Source: Oscillospiraceae bacterium
Lineage (GTDB): Bacteria; Bacillota; Clostridia; Oscillospirales; CAG-382
Assembly: GCA_015063785.1 (NCBI GenBank)
Contig: SVTM01000002.1
Coordinates: 1-64,000, forward strand
DNA: 64,000 nt
Direction of reading: 5' to 3'
Part shown: positions 9,219-17,574 of the stretch, piece after piece
How the letters are laid out: each line of letters starts with the position of its first letter
How positions within the stretch are numbered: the stretch's first letter is position 1
Position numbers and translations under genes: made by a program
Notes under the pieces: model-generated
Databases searched by the model: none
Told to the model about the DNA's origin: nothing
What the model saw: only the letters and a program-made list of their open reading frames with translations

Positions 9219-9959
9219 TCAGATCACAAACCCTCCGTTTGGGCTAATAACCTGTCCCGTAATGAACGAAGCGTCGTCGGAAGCAAGGAAAAGCACTGTT
9301 TTTGCAACATCAAAAGAAGTGCCTATCCTACATAGAGGAGTTTCATCAGCAAGAGCTTTCATATCATCTGGTGAAAGAGCTTTGTTCATATCGGTATCAA
9401 TGACCCCCGGCGCTACGCAATTGACACAAATGCCCGAAGGACCAAGCTCTTTTGCAAGCGCTTTCGTCATTCCTATTATCGCCGCTTTTGATGCAGAATA
9501 GTGCACTTCGCACGACGAGCCGCATATACCCCACACTGATGAAATATTGATTATTCTGCCCTCTTTTCTATGGATCATTGATGGAAGAAAAGCACGTGTG
9601 ACAAGAAACTGTCCCTTGACATTGACATCAAAGGTTTTGTCCCAAAGTTCAGAAGATATGTCAGTAAACAGAGAAAACGACGAAATGCCTGCATTATTCA
9701 CAAGAACGTCTACCCTGCCGCACAGCTCCATCACCTGTTCATAAAAAGAGTTTACCTGCGTTTCATCCGAGACATCTGCTTTTATACAAACGCAGTCTCC
9801 ACCGTCGGCTTTGATACGTTCACATACTTTTTCTGCTGATTCTTTGGACTTGTTGTAATTAACCACAACATAATATCCTGCAAGCGCTGCCTGATATGCG
9901 ATTTCAGCACCAATGCCACGCGAAGCACCCGTGACAACAAGAACTTTTTGGTTTATCAT
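9219..9959 (-). CDS. Short-chain dehydrogenase/reductase (FabG-like)
   Basis: A 246-residue classical SDR. The cofactor motif is TGASRGIG, the structural motif is NNAG, and the catalytic set is visible as Ser (NISSV) and YSASK. VNYNKSKESAEK after the second strand suggests NADPH preference. The C-terminal NGGFVI replaces the usual DGG. It overlaps the tatD stop by four bases (ATGA), so translation is coupled. It may be a 3-oxoacyl-ACP reductase, but no fatty-acid genes flank it, and a sugar or alcohol substrate is equally possible. Confidence 0.85.
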   Translation of the reverse strand: MINQKVLVVTGASRGIGAEIAYQAALAGYYVVVNYNKSKESAEKVCERIKADGGDCVCIKADVSDETQVNSFYEQVMELCGRVDVLVNNAGISSFSLFTDISSELWDKTFDVNVKGQFLVTRAFLPSMIHRKEGRIINISSVWGICGSSCEVHYSASKAAIIGMTKALAKELGPSGICVNCVAPGVIDTDMNKALSPDDMKALADETPLCRIGTSFDVAKTVLFLASDDASFITGQVISPNGGFVI

Positions 9960-10759
9960 ATTCTGCCCTCTAATCTGAAAAATCTGCAGGCGTTGTTATA
10001 AGTGAGTTCGCAAAATTCGTCAGGGGTAACAGAAAGTATTTCCGCCGCCCTTTCGGCAACGTATCTTATATATCCCGAATGGTTAGTCTTTCCTCGAAAA
10101 GGAACAGGGGCAAGATACGGGCAGTCGGTTTCGACAAGCACCCGATCAAGATACTTTCCGTTTTCGAAGTCTTTTATTCCTTCAAGCACCTCAACAGTTT
10201 TTCTTGCGTTTTTGAAAGTAAGTATACCGTTGAAAGAAATATACCAACCACGTCTTAAAAGATCTTTTGCCATCTCAAAAGAGCCGGAATAACTGTGAAA
10301 AACGCCGTACACAGACGGAAAATCGGATACCATCGATAGGCAATCGGCGTGGGCTTCCCTGTCGTGTATAACGACGGGCTTGTTTCGTTTTTGTGCAATT
10401 TCCATTTGCTTTGCGAAAACAACTTTTTGAATATCTGCTGTTTCTTTTCCGTAATAATAATCAAGTCCAATCTCGCCTATAGCAACACACTTAGGATGTG
10501 ACGATACATTCTCGACAAAGTTTTCCCAGCCATCGACTTTAATATCGTCGTCAGCAGCTTCGGGATGGACTCCCGACGCAAAAAACACAAAGTCGTGTTT
10601 TTGGGCAAGAGTTTTCGAGCTTAAAACAGATGCAAGGGATGAAGCGGCGTTTACAATATACTTAACATTTTCATTTTCGTGAAGAGTCTTTAAAAGCTCT
10701 TCTCTTTCGCCGTCAAATCTCTCGTCATCATAATGTGCATGAGAATCAAATATTTTCAT
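9956..10759 (-). CDS. tatD: TatD family metal-dependent deoxyribonuclease
   Basis: The 267-residue protein begins MKIFDSHAHYDDERF, with the HxH metal ligands of the amidohydrolase-like TatD family. Further ligands are seen in IGEIGLDYYYG (Glu), VIHDREAH, GVFHSYSG and VETDCPYLAPVPFRGK (Asp). TatD enzymes are Mg-dependent 3'-5' exonucleases acting in DNA repair and RNA quality control. The ATG at 10759 gives the normal N-terminus; a GTG at 10771 is possible and neither has a strong ribosome site. Placement directly after metG is common in Bacillota. Confidence 0.93.
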   Translation of the reverse strand: MKIFDSHAHYDDERFDGEREELLKTLHENENVKYIVNAASSLASVLSSKTLAQKHDFVFFASGVHPEAADDDIKVDGWENFVENVSSHPKCVAIGEIGLDYYYGKETADIQKVVFAKQMEIAQKRNKPVVIHDREAHADCLSMVSDFPSVYGVFHSYSGSFEMAKDLLRRGWYISFNGILTFKNARKTVEVLEGIKDFENGKYLDRVLVETDCPYLAPVPFRGKTNHSGYIRYVAERAAEILSVTPDEFCELTYNNACRFFRLEGRI

Positions 10760-10826
10760 TAATTTTAACACTCAAAATATATAATTTCAATACAGAGATC
10801 AATCAATAAATAGCACAAACGAACTA

Positions 10827-12839
10827 TTATCTGACAGTGCTTCCCTCGGGAATGCTGTCATCAAGGAAGCTGATCTTTATCGTCTCGTTGCCGTTTTCGT
10901 CCTTGTAACCTGCAGCAAGGAGCATGCCGTTGCTTTCAACTCCGCGAAGTTTTGCGGGCTTGAGATTGGAAACGAGAATGACCTTCTTTCCTACAAGCTG
11001 TTCTGGTGAATAACTCTTTGCAATACCCGATACGATCTGGCGTTCGCCTTCTCCGTCTGCCACCATGATCTTGAGAAGCTTGTCGGATTTTTCAACAGGT
11101 TCAGCCGAAAGAATACGTGCGCAGATAAGCTTTACTTTCATAAAGTCTTCAATATCAATTACAGAAGAATCTTCAGTTTTTTCGGACTTTTTGTCTTCTT
11201 TTTTTGTTTCTTCTTTCTTAACTTCTTCCTTCTTGGGTTCCTGCTTTGCCTTTGCGGCATTGATCTCTGCCATCTTCTTTTCTTCGTCTATTCTTGCAAA
11301 AAGAGGTTCGGGCTTGGGATTTACCTTTGCTCCGCAAGGAACTGCTTTTCCGAATTTTTCGATGTCTGCCCATTCACCGAGTGTTACGCAAACGTTTTCG
11401 GGATCGTTTATCTGTGCAATGATCTTTTGTGCGGATTCGGGCATAAAGGGATAAAGCATGGTTGCGCAAATGCGGATACCTTCAAAAAGGTTGTACATAA
11501 CAGTGGAAAGTCTGTCTTTTTTGCTTTCGTCCTTGCCGAGAATCCAGGGAGTTGTTTCATCAATATACTTATTGAGACGGCGAAGTACGGTCATAATCTC
11601 GTCTGCGGCATCGGCAATATGGAAATCGTCAAAATATTGCGCGACGTTCTTTACTCCGTTTTCGATGGTCGAGATAAGATCGTCGTCAACGTCTTCTTTT
11701 TCAGAAGCAGAAGGAATAACACCGGCAAAATATTTATTGATCATTGCTGCAGTTCTGTTAACAAGATTTCCAAGAGTGTTTGCAAGATCAGAATTGAATC
11801 GTGCAATGAAAGATTCGTATGTGATGCTGCCGTCGTTAAGATAAGGCATTTCTGCAAGAACGTAATATCTTACAGCATCTGCACCGAAATAGTTTGCGAG
11901 ATCGTCGGCATATATGGCGTTCCCGCGGGACTTACTCATCTTATCAAAACCTACGAGAAGCCAGGGGTGACCAAAAATCTTTTCAGGCATGGGAAGTCCG
12001 AGCGCCATAAGGATAACAGGCCAGTAGATGGTGTGGAATCTCAATATATCCTTACCTATAATCTGAACGTTTGCGGGCCAGTATTTCTTGAACAGTTCGC
12101 CCTGTTCATCAACATCATAGCCAAGAGCTGTGATATAATTAATAAGAGCATCCATCCAGACGTAAATTACGTGTCCGTTGTCGAAATCAACCGGAACTCC
12201 CCACTTGAATGTCGAACGGGACACGCAAAGATCCTGAATTCCGGGCTTGATGAAGTTATTGACCATTTCCTTTTTTCGTGCCTCGGGACATATAAAATCA
12301 GGGTGGGACTCTATGTAGTCCTCGAGCTTTTTCTGATACTTGGAAAGCTTAAGGAAATATGCCTCTTCTTTGGATTTCTGAACGTCTCTTCCACAGTCAG
12401 GACACTTGCAATCAACAGCCTGAGTTTCGGTCCAGAAGGATTCGCAAGGAACGCAATACCATCCTTCATATTCTCCCTTATAAATATCACCCTGGTCATA
12501 AAGCTTGCGGAAAATGTTCTGAACAGCCTTTACGTGGTAATCATCTGTTGTTCTGATGAATTTATCGTAATCAATGTTCATGGTTTTCCAGATGCCCTTA
12601 AGCTCAGCTGTGATCCTATCAACGTATTCCTGCGGAGAAATTCCGTCCTCTGCCGCCGCATCCTCGATCTTTTTGCCGTGCTCGTCAGTTCCTGTGAGGA
12701 AGAAAACGTCATACCCACGCAATTTTTTGTAACGTGCGATGGCATCGGTGAGAACCATTTCATAGGTGTTTCCGATGTGGGGTTTTCGCGATGTATAGGG
12801 AATCGCGGTGGTTAAATAATACTTTTGCTTTTCTGACAT
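10827..12839 (-). CDS. metG: Methionyl-tRNA synthetase
   Basis: The 670-residue class I synthetase charges tRNA-Met. It has the HIGH-type motif (KPHIGNTYE), the Cys-rich connective zinc element (CVPCESFW then CKCPDCGRD), and KMSKS (GFDKMSKSRGNAI). A Lys/Glu-rich linker at about 545-575 joins a C-terminal tRNA-binding OB domain (VKLICARILSAEPVEKSDKLL to GMLLAAG), the long form with a dimerisation domain. The start at 12839 is preceded by GAAAGGA; the in-frame extension to 12893 overlaps the upstream gene and is rejected. tatD follows 67 bases downstream. Confidence 0.97.
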   Translation of the reverse strand: MSEKQKYYLTTAIPYTSRKPHIGNTYEMVLTDAIARYKKLRGYDVFFLTGTDEHGKKIEDAAAEDGISPQEYVDRITAELKGIWKTMNIDYDKFIRTTDDYHVKAVQNIFRKLYDQGDIYKGEYEGWYCVPCESFWTETQAVDCKCPDCGRDVQKSKEEAYFLKLSKYQKKLEDYIESHPDFICPEARKKEMVNNFIKPGIQDLCVSRSTFKWGVPVDFDNGHVIYVWMDALINYITALGYDVDEQGELFKKYWPANVQIIGKDILRFHTIYWPVILMALGLPMPEKIFGHPWLLVGFDKMSKSRGNAIYADDLANYFGADAVRYYVLAEMPYLNDGSITYESFIARFNSDLANTLGNLVNRTAAMINKYFAGVIPSASEKEDVDDDLISTIENGVKNVAQYFDDFHIADAADEIMTVLRRLNKYIDETTPWILGKDESKKDRLSTVMYNLFEGIRICATMLYPFMPESAQKIIAQINDPENVCVTLGEWADIEKFGKAVPCGAKVNPKPEPLFARIDEEKKMAEINAAKAKQEPKKEEVKKEETKKEDKKSEKTEDSSVIDIEDFMKVKLICARILSAEPVEKSDKLLKIMVADGEGERQIVSGIAKSYSPEQLVGKKVILVSNLKPAKLRGVESNGMLLAAGYKDENGNETIKISFLDDSIPEGSTVR

Positions 12840-12870
12840 ATTTATAAATCCTTTCGTAGATATACAAAAA

Positions 12871-13632
12871 TCATATTTCGTGAAAAATCTCACGCATAGG
12901 AGCGGATTTTTCAGAGATTACATAGTTCAAATAACAGCTAATCGATATCATAAAATAAGGAATCGCAAAAATAAGAGGAATTCCCAAGCATAGATACGAC
13001 AGCAAAAACAAGGGAATGAAGCTGAAAGCAAAACAAACGAATTCAAGTTTGTGTCCTTTCATATAGGCGAAGCTGCTCTTGGCGCCCGTAAAATCACAAC
13101 TGCACCTAAAAATCGGCGCAAAACCCGCCGCAAAGACTATGAACAAAACGCTCAATAACAAAGCAACACATCTAAACACAAAGGTTAAAAGAATGTGTCT
13201 AGTATATACTTCAAGAAACCCTACAACATTAAACAAAATCATTGGAAGATACAAGGAAAAAAGAATTGCTAAACTAATAACAAATACTTCACAAAACGAT
13301 CGACGAACGCTTGAAAGAGATGAGTAATGACCGAACAAGCAGAATGCATAAGAACCTTCCCTGTGGGATAAATTCCGAAAAAACACAGCGCATGACGACA
13401 AAAAAGGAGAAATGAAAAAAGCCATCACAAGCCGCGCAAGAGCAGACACTGCGTAAAAACCGTTTTTTGAAAGGGTGCCATAAAGAAGCGGATCTAAAAA
13501 ACGGAAAAAAGCGGAAACACCGATCAAAAGAAGCATTATCAGGCCAGAAACGCATAAACTGATACGAAAAGCAGAAAAGAAAATGCGCCTTGCCTCAGAT
13601 TTTATCATCCGTCGTCTTAAAGAAAAGATCAT
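12871..13632 (-). CDS. Integral membrane protein of unknown function
   Basis: A 253-residue very hydrophobic protein with about six predicted membrane spans: residues 25-45, 60-85, 110-135, 145-170, 195-215 and 220-240. The N-terminus is basic (RRRMIKSEARR). The general layout recalls small DUF975-like membrane proteins, but I cannot name a family with confidence. A cGGAGGc ribosome site precedes the start. It is the first gene of a leftward run into metG (31 bases between), with a good promoter at 13683-13711. Confidence 0.7.
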   Translation of the reverse strand: MIFSLRRRMIKSEARRIFFSAFRISLCVSGLIMLLLIGVSAFFRFLDPLLYGTLSKNGFYAVSALARLVMAFFISPFLSSCAVFFRNLSHREGSYAFCLFGHYSSLSSVRRSFCEVFVISLAILFSLYLPMILFNVVGFLEVYTRHILLTFVFRCVALLLSVLFIVFAAGFAPIFRCSCDFTGAKSSFAYMKGHKLEFVCFAFSFIPLFLLSYLCLGIPLIFAIPYFMISISCYLNYVISEKSAPMREIFHEI

Positions 13633-13682
13633 TTACCGCCTCCGCAGATAATATGCAACACGACGGCAGAATATCTTTTATT

Positions 13683-13711
13683 ATTATATAACACTTTTTT
13701 GAAAAAAGCAA
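13683..13711 (-). promoter_or_regulatory. Sigma-A promoter for the membrane protein-metG run
   Basis: Minus strand TTGCTT (13706-13711), 17-base spacer, TATAAT (13683-13688). The transcript could extend to the terminator at 4711-4750. Confidence 0.65.
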
Positions 13712-13835
13712 GATATACTTGAAATAAGCGTCGTTTTTTTACATATTTATTTATAACAGCGATTATTACCGATATTAAAAAATGTATACCAAAATTTAAT
13801 ATATTTTTTAATATTGTAAACAAAGCTTCTCGCGC

Positions 13836-13864
13836 TTGACAAATCGCAAAAAAATCGCTATAAT
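13836..13864 (+). promoter_or_regulatory. Consensus sigma-A promoter of the acyl-activation operon
   Basis: Perfect TTGACA (13836-13841), 17-base spacer, perfect TATAAT (13859-13864). Confidence 0.9.
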
Positions 13865-13916
13865 AAGATAGCATGCTTATGTATGCGTAAAAATCCGATA
13901 CACAGGAGGTTATGTT

Positions 13917-15620
13917 TTGAGCAGAAAAACACCCAGACTCTTCACACCCATATCGTCTCTCAGAGACCTGTATTCCAAGGGTGCAAAGCTTCATGGAGAT
14001 AAGGTTTTATTTCGTTATTATGCCAAAGATGGCAATATAGACACAGTTACATACAGTCAATTTAAATATAGAACAGACAGAATCGCCGCAGGCATTGATT
14101 CTCTTGGCCTTGCAGGCAAGAGAATTGCAATTCTCAGCGAATCTTCCCCCGAATGGTTCTGTACCTACCTTGCGGTTGTTTCGACAGGCGGCGTTATTAT
14201 TCCCCTTGACAAGGATCTGGTGGTAGAAGAGATTGCAAACTTCCTTAACAGAAGCAACGCAGACGCCATTGTATTCTCCCGCAATTTCAATAAGAAGATC
14301 GACGACGTGTGTAAGGGAGCCGAAACCCTCACCCATCATATAGCAATCGATCCCGACTGTCATGATTTTGGCGACAAAAGTGTACTGTCGCTTCAGCAGA
14401 TAGTTGAAGCCGGACAGACTAAGCTTGCCGAAAGAAAATACGAACTCCCCGTAAACGAAGATATGAACAAAATGAGCATCATGCTCTTCACTTCGGGAAC
14501 AACAGGCACCAGCAAATGCGTTATGCTTTCCGAAAACAACATCGTTTCGTGCATCAATGCTGCATGTGCGGCAGTTGACTTCAACCCCAACGATGTTTTG
14601 ATGTCTGTTCTGCCTATTCATCATACCTACGAAAGCACCTGTATGCTTGCCGCCATCAACTACGGTATTGAAATTTGTATCAACGACAGTCTGAAAAACG
14701 TGCTTAAAAATCTTGCCATCTTCAAGCCCACCGGCATGACTCTCGTTCCCCTGTTTGTCAATACTTTCTACAAGAGAATTTGGGACGAAGCGAAGAAAAA
14801 AGGCAAGGACGCTATGCTTAAAAAAGGTATTGCCATCGCAGGAGCAACAAAAAAAGTGGGAGTTGACCTTTCAAAGACACTTTTTAAAGACGTGATTTCA
14901 GCTTTCGGCGGCAGACTTGAAAAGATCGTATGCGGCGGTGCTCCGATGGATCCCACCATGGTAAAGAATTTCGAAGCATTCGGCATCTGCATTGTTGAAG
15001 GCTATGGCATCACAGAATGCTCTCCCCTTATTTCGGTAAGCCCCTATTACAGACAAAAAACAGGTTCTGTCGGACCTGCAGTCAGTTGCTGTGAAGTTCG
15101 CATTGACAATCCGGAAACAGACGATGAAGGCAGAGATATCGGTGAAATCATCGTCAAGGGCGACAACGTAATGCTTGGCTACTACCTTGATGAAGAATCC
15201 ACCAACGCAGTTTTCGCAGAAGACGGTTGGTTCCGTACCGGCGACCTCGGTTATACTGACAAGGACGGATATATCTATATCACCGGCAGAAAAAAGAACG
15301 TCATCATCCTAAACAACGGCAAAAACGTTTTTCCCGAAGAAATCGAGGAGTATCTTGAAAAGATCGATCTTGTAAACGAATGCGTTGTTGTCGGCCGCGA
15401 AAATAGCGAGACAGGCGAGGTTGTTCTTACCGCTGTTGTATATCCCAACTTCGAAATGCTTCCAGGCAAAGACCTTTCTGAAGTTGCTGCAGCCGTAAAA
15501 GAAAAGATCCTTGAAACCAACAAGAAGCTCCCCAGCTTCAAACAGATCCGTAACGTTGAAATCAAAAAGACTGAATTTGAAAAGACTTCTTCAAAGAAGA
15601 TCAAGAGATTCACAGTTTAA
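13917..15620 (+). CDS. AMP-forming acyl-CoA / acyl-ACP synthetase (TTG start)
   Basis: A 567-residue ANL-superfamily enzyme that adenylates a carboxylic acid and transfers it to a thiol. The P-loop-like motif is LFTSGTTGTSK, followed by the GYGITECSP core motif, the adenylate motif FRTGDLGYTDKDGYIYITGRKK, and the C-terminal catalytic Lys in KTSSKKIKRF. It resembles long-chain fatty acyl ligases. The start is TTG at 13917, seven bases after AGGAGG; the ATG at 13912 is followed at once by a stop. The very next gene encodes an acyl carrier protein, so the acceptor may be that ACP rather than CoA. The promoter matches consensus perfectly. Confidence 0.88.
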   Translation: MSRKTPRLFTPISSLRDLYSKGAKLHGDKVLFRYYAKDGNIDTVTYSQFKYRTDRIAAGIDSLGLAGKRIAILSESSPEWFCTYLAVVSTGGVIIPLDKDLVVEEIANFLNRSNADAIVFSRNFNKKIDDVCKGAETLTHHIAIDPDCHDFGDKSVLSLQQIVEAGQTKLAERKYELPVNEDMNKMSIMLFTSGTTGTSKCVMLSENNIVSCINAACAAVDFNPNDVLMSVLPIHHTYESTCMLAAINYGIEICINDSLKNVLKNLAIFKPTGMTLVPLFVNTFYKRIWDEAKKKGKDAMLKKGIAIAGATKKVGVDLSKTLFKDVISAFGGRLEKIVCGGAPMDPTMVKNFEAFGICIVEGYGITECSPLISVSPYYRQKTGSVGPAVSCCEVRIDNPETDDEGRDIGEIIVKGDNVMLGYYLDEESTNAVFAEDGWFRTGDLGYTDKDGYIYITGRKKNVIILNNGKNVFPEEIEEYLEKIDLVNECVVVGRENSETGEVVLTAVVYPNFEMLPGKDLSEVAAAVKEKILETNKKLPSFKQIRNVEIKKTEFEKTSSKKIKRFTV

Positions 15621-15643
15621 TTCATTACATCAGGAGATTTATT

Positions 15644-15871
15644 ATGTACGAAGAACTCAAAAAACTTTTAGTCGAAGAAATGCAGATCGAAGAAGAAAAG
15701 ATCACCCCCGAAGCAGAGCTCGTTAATGATCTCGGTTTCAACTCGCTTGAATTGGCAGAGCTTGTTATTCATTGCGAAGAAACTTACGACGTCGAATTTG
15801 ACGAAGAGGAAGCAAAAAACCTTGTAACCGTCAACGACGTTATCAAATACCTTGAAGAGCTTATTGCATAA
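15644..15871 (+). CDS. Acyl carrier protein
   Basis: A 75-residue acidic four-helix protein. The phosphopantetheine attachment Ser is residue 34 in DLGFNSLELAE, where the usual DSL is NSL, a change found in some specialised carriers. A CAGGAG ribosome site precedes the ATG. It lies 23 bases after an acyl-activating enzyme and overlaps the N-acyltransferase gene, unlike housekeeping acpP, which normally sits with fabD, fabG or plsX. It is probably a dedicated carrier for acyl groups loaded by its neighbour. Confidence 0.93.
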   Translation: MYEELKKLLVEEMQIEEEKITPEAELVNDLGFNSLELAELVIHCEETYDVEFDEEEAKNLVTVNDVIKYLEELIA

Positions 15872-17489
15872 CTTAAAAAACAATGAAAAGTTCCGCTTGT
15901 TGGCTTGCGCTGCAAGCGGAATTTTGTCATCATTACCTTTTTTCTTCGAAAAGCTGTTTATTCTCGAATGGTTTTGCTTCGTTCCATTCTTCATGCTTTT
16001 TTATACCGACAAAGTCATTACTGCAAGACGCGCATTCCTTTATGGTTTTCTTTTACATTTCACGCGCTCGTGCATAGTTCTGACTTGGTTTAAAGAACTT
16101 TATTCTATGAGCGCTGTCGACGTTCCGCCGATTATTATGATAGTTGTCATTTTTCTCGGAGACATTGTTTTGTCCGCGCTTCAATCAATCCCCTTTGGCT
16201 TTTGTTCTATTCTGATAAATTTGCTGCACAAAAACAATGCGAACGCTGTCTTTTGTCATATTTTTTCTGCGGCGTTTTTTGCATTTACAGAGCTTTTTCA
16301 AACAATTATCGAGCAGACGAGTTTTCTTGGATTTATTGGTTTTCCGTGGGTAGTAAGTTACATCACTCAGCATAGATTTTTATATGCAATACAGTCGTCG
16401 TCTATTTTTGGCTCGATATTTATCACTTTTGTAATAATACTTGTAAATTCACTCATCGCTCACGCAATATGTAGCGAAAAAAAGACAAGAATGATATCTT
16501 TGGTGTCAGCATTATCCGTTTTTTCAGCAAATATTGTTTTTGGTATTGGCTATATAACGTTTGACAATACCGAATCTGATGAAAACACTATTAACGCAGT
16601 CGTTTATCAAGACAACAATTCGTCGTACGATAAATGGTCCGGGTCTGCCAAAGATGTATGCGACGAATTTATATATGATATCGAATGGTTTTTCAGCGAA
16701 GGCGGAAAAGCCGATATAATCGTCCTTTCAGAGACTGTTTTTACTGTAAGATTTGATCCGGATCGAGCACACTGTTCTTCTTCGGGCAGATATATCTCAG
16801 ACAAGCTATGCGACCTATCTGAAAAACACGGTTGTGCCATAGTTTTCGGCGGTTTTTCATCCGATGACAACGGCGAATACAACTCAATGTTTCTTATTGA
16901 CAACGGAGTTTTTTGCGATACTGTTTATAACAAGAGAACTCTTGTACCCTTTGGCGAATACCTTCCATACGAAAATATTCTGACAAAGCTTGTCCCTGCA
17001 CTTGAAAACTTCAACCTCAGCGGCAGCTATCTTAAGAAGGGAGAAAACTCTGAAGTTTTCGAATGTTCTATTGCCGATATCGGCGGTATAATATGCTATG
17101 ATTCCATCTTTTATTACAACGCTCGCAAAAGCGCAGAGGATGGCGCACAGATGATTGCACTTTCAACCAACGACTCTTGGTACAACGATTCTGCCGCGAT
17201 TTATCAGCACTATGCACAATCATCTTTCCGCGCAATAGAGACAGACAGATGTCTTTTAAGATCCGCAACCACAGGAGTGTCGGGGATCATTGACAATCAC
17301 GGAAGAAGTATTGCAAAATCATCTATCTTCGAAAAAGCAGTCGTTAGCGGAGCTGTACAGAAAAGAAGCAGTATCACGCCTTTCGTCAGATTTGGATATA
17401 CTTATCTGTACTTTCTGACGGCAATGGGCGTTTTATATTGCGGATATCTTTATTTTAAACTGCGTAAAAGTGTAACATGCAAAATATGA
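15852..17489 (+). CDS. lnt: Apolipoprotein N-acyltransferase (Lnt-like)
   Basis: A 545-residue membrane enzyme with about six to eight spans in residues 15-235 and one at the C-terminus, flanking an extracytoplasmic carbon-nitrogen hydrolase domain. The Lnt-type triad is visible as Glu294 (VLSETVF), Lys361 (YNKRTLVPFGEYLPYE) and Cys415 (GGIICYDS). Lnt adds the third acyl chain to the N-terminal Cys of lipoproteins; it is usual in Gram-negatives and patchy in Bacillota. The start is uncertain: TTG at 15852 and TTG at 15864 both overlap the ACP end, and none has a strong ribosome site, so coupling to the ACP gene is likely. Use of the linked ACP as acyl donor is a speculation. Confidence 0.85.
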   Translation: MKSLLHNLKNNEKFRLLACAASGILSSLPFFFEKLFILEWFCFVPFFMLFYTDKVITARRAFLYGFLLHFTRSCIVLTWFKELYSMSAVDVPPIIMIVVIFLGDIVLSALQSIPFGFCSILINLLHKNNANAVFCHIFSAAFFAFTELFQTIIEQTSFLGFIGFPWVVSYITQHRFLYAIQSSSIFGSIFITFVIILVNSLIAHAICSEKKTRMISLVSALSVFSANIVFGIGYITFDNTESDENTINAVVYQDNNSSYDKWSGSAKDVCDEFIYDIEWFFSEGGKADIIVLSETVFTVRFDPDRAHCSSSGRYISDKLCDLSEKHGCAIVFGGFSSDDNGEYNSMFLIDNGVFCDTVYNKRTLVPFGEYLPYENILTKLVPALENFNLSGSYLKKGENSEVFECSIADIGGIICYDSIFYYNARKSAEDGAQMIALSTNDSWYNDSAAIYQHYAQSSFRAIETDRCLLRSATTGVSGIIDNHGRSIAKSSIFEKAVVSGAVQKRSSITPFVRFGYTYLYFLTAMGVLYCGYLYFKLRKSVTCKI

Positions 17490-17574
17490 TATATCATAAA
17501 TGTCATATCGTGCAAATACCAGATCCAATTTGAATGTTAAAATATAATTACTTCAAACCACAAGGAGGTTAAAC

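Noticed and set aside
9219..9959. fabG of fatty acid synthesis
   Set aside because: No fab or acp genes nearby and an NGGFVI ending; only the SDR family is supported.
11427..12815. Plus-strand frame of 462 codons opposite metG
   Set aside because: Same register effect; metG has all its catalytic motifs on the other strand.
17486..17497. Short palindrome after the lnt-like gene as a terminator
   Set aside because: ATGATATATCAT is AT-only, short and lacks a T-run.
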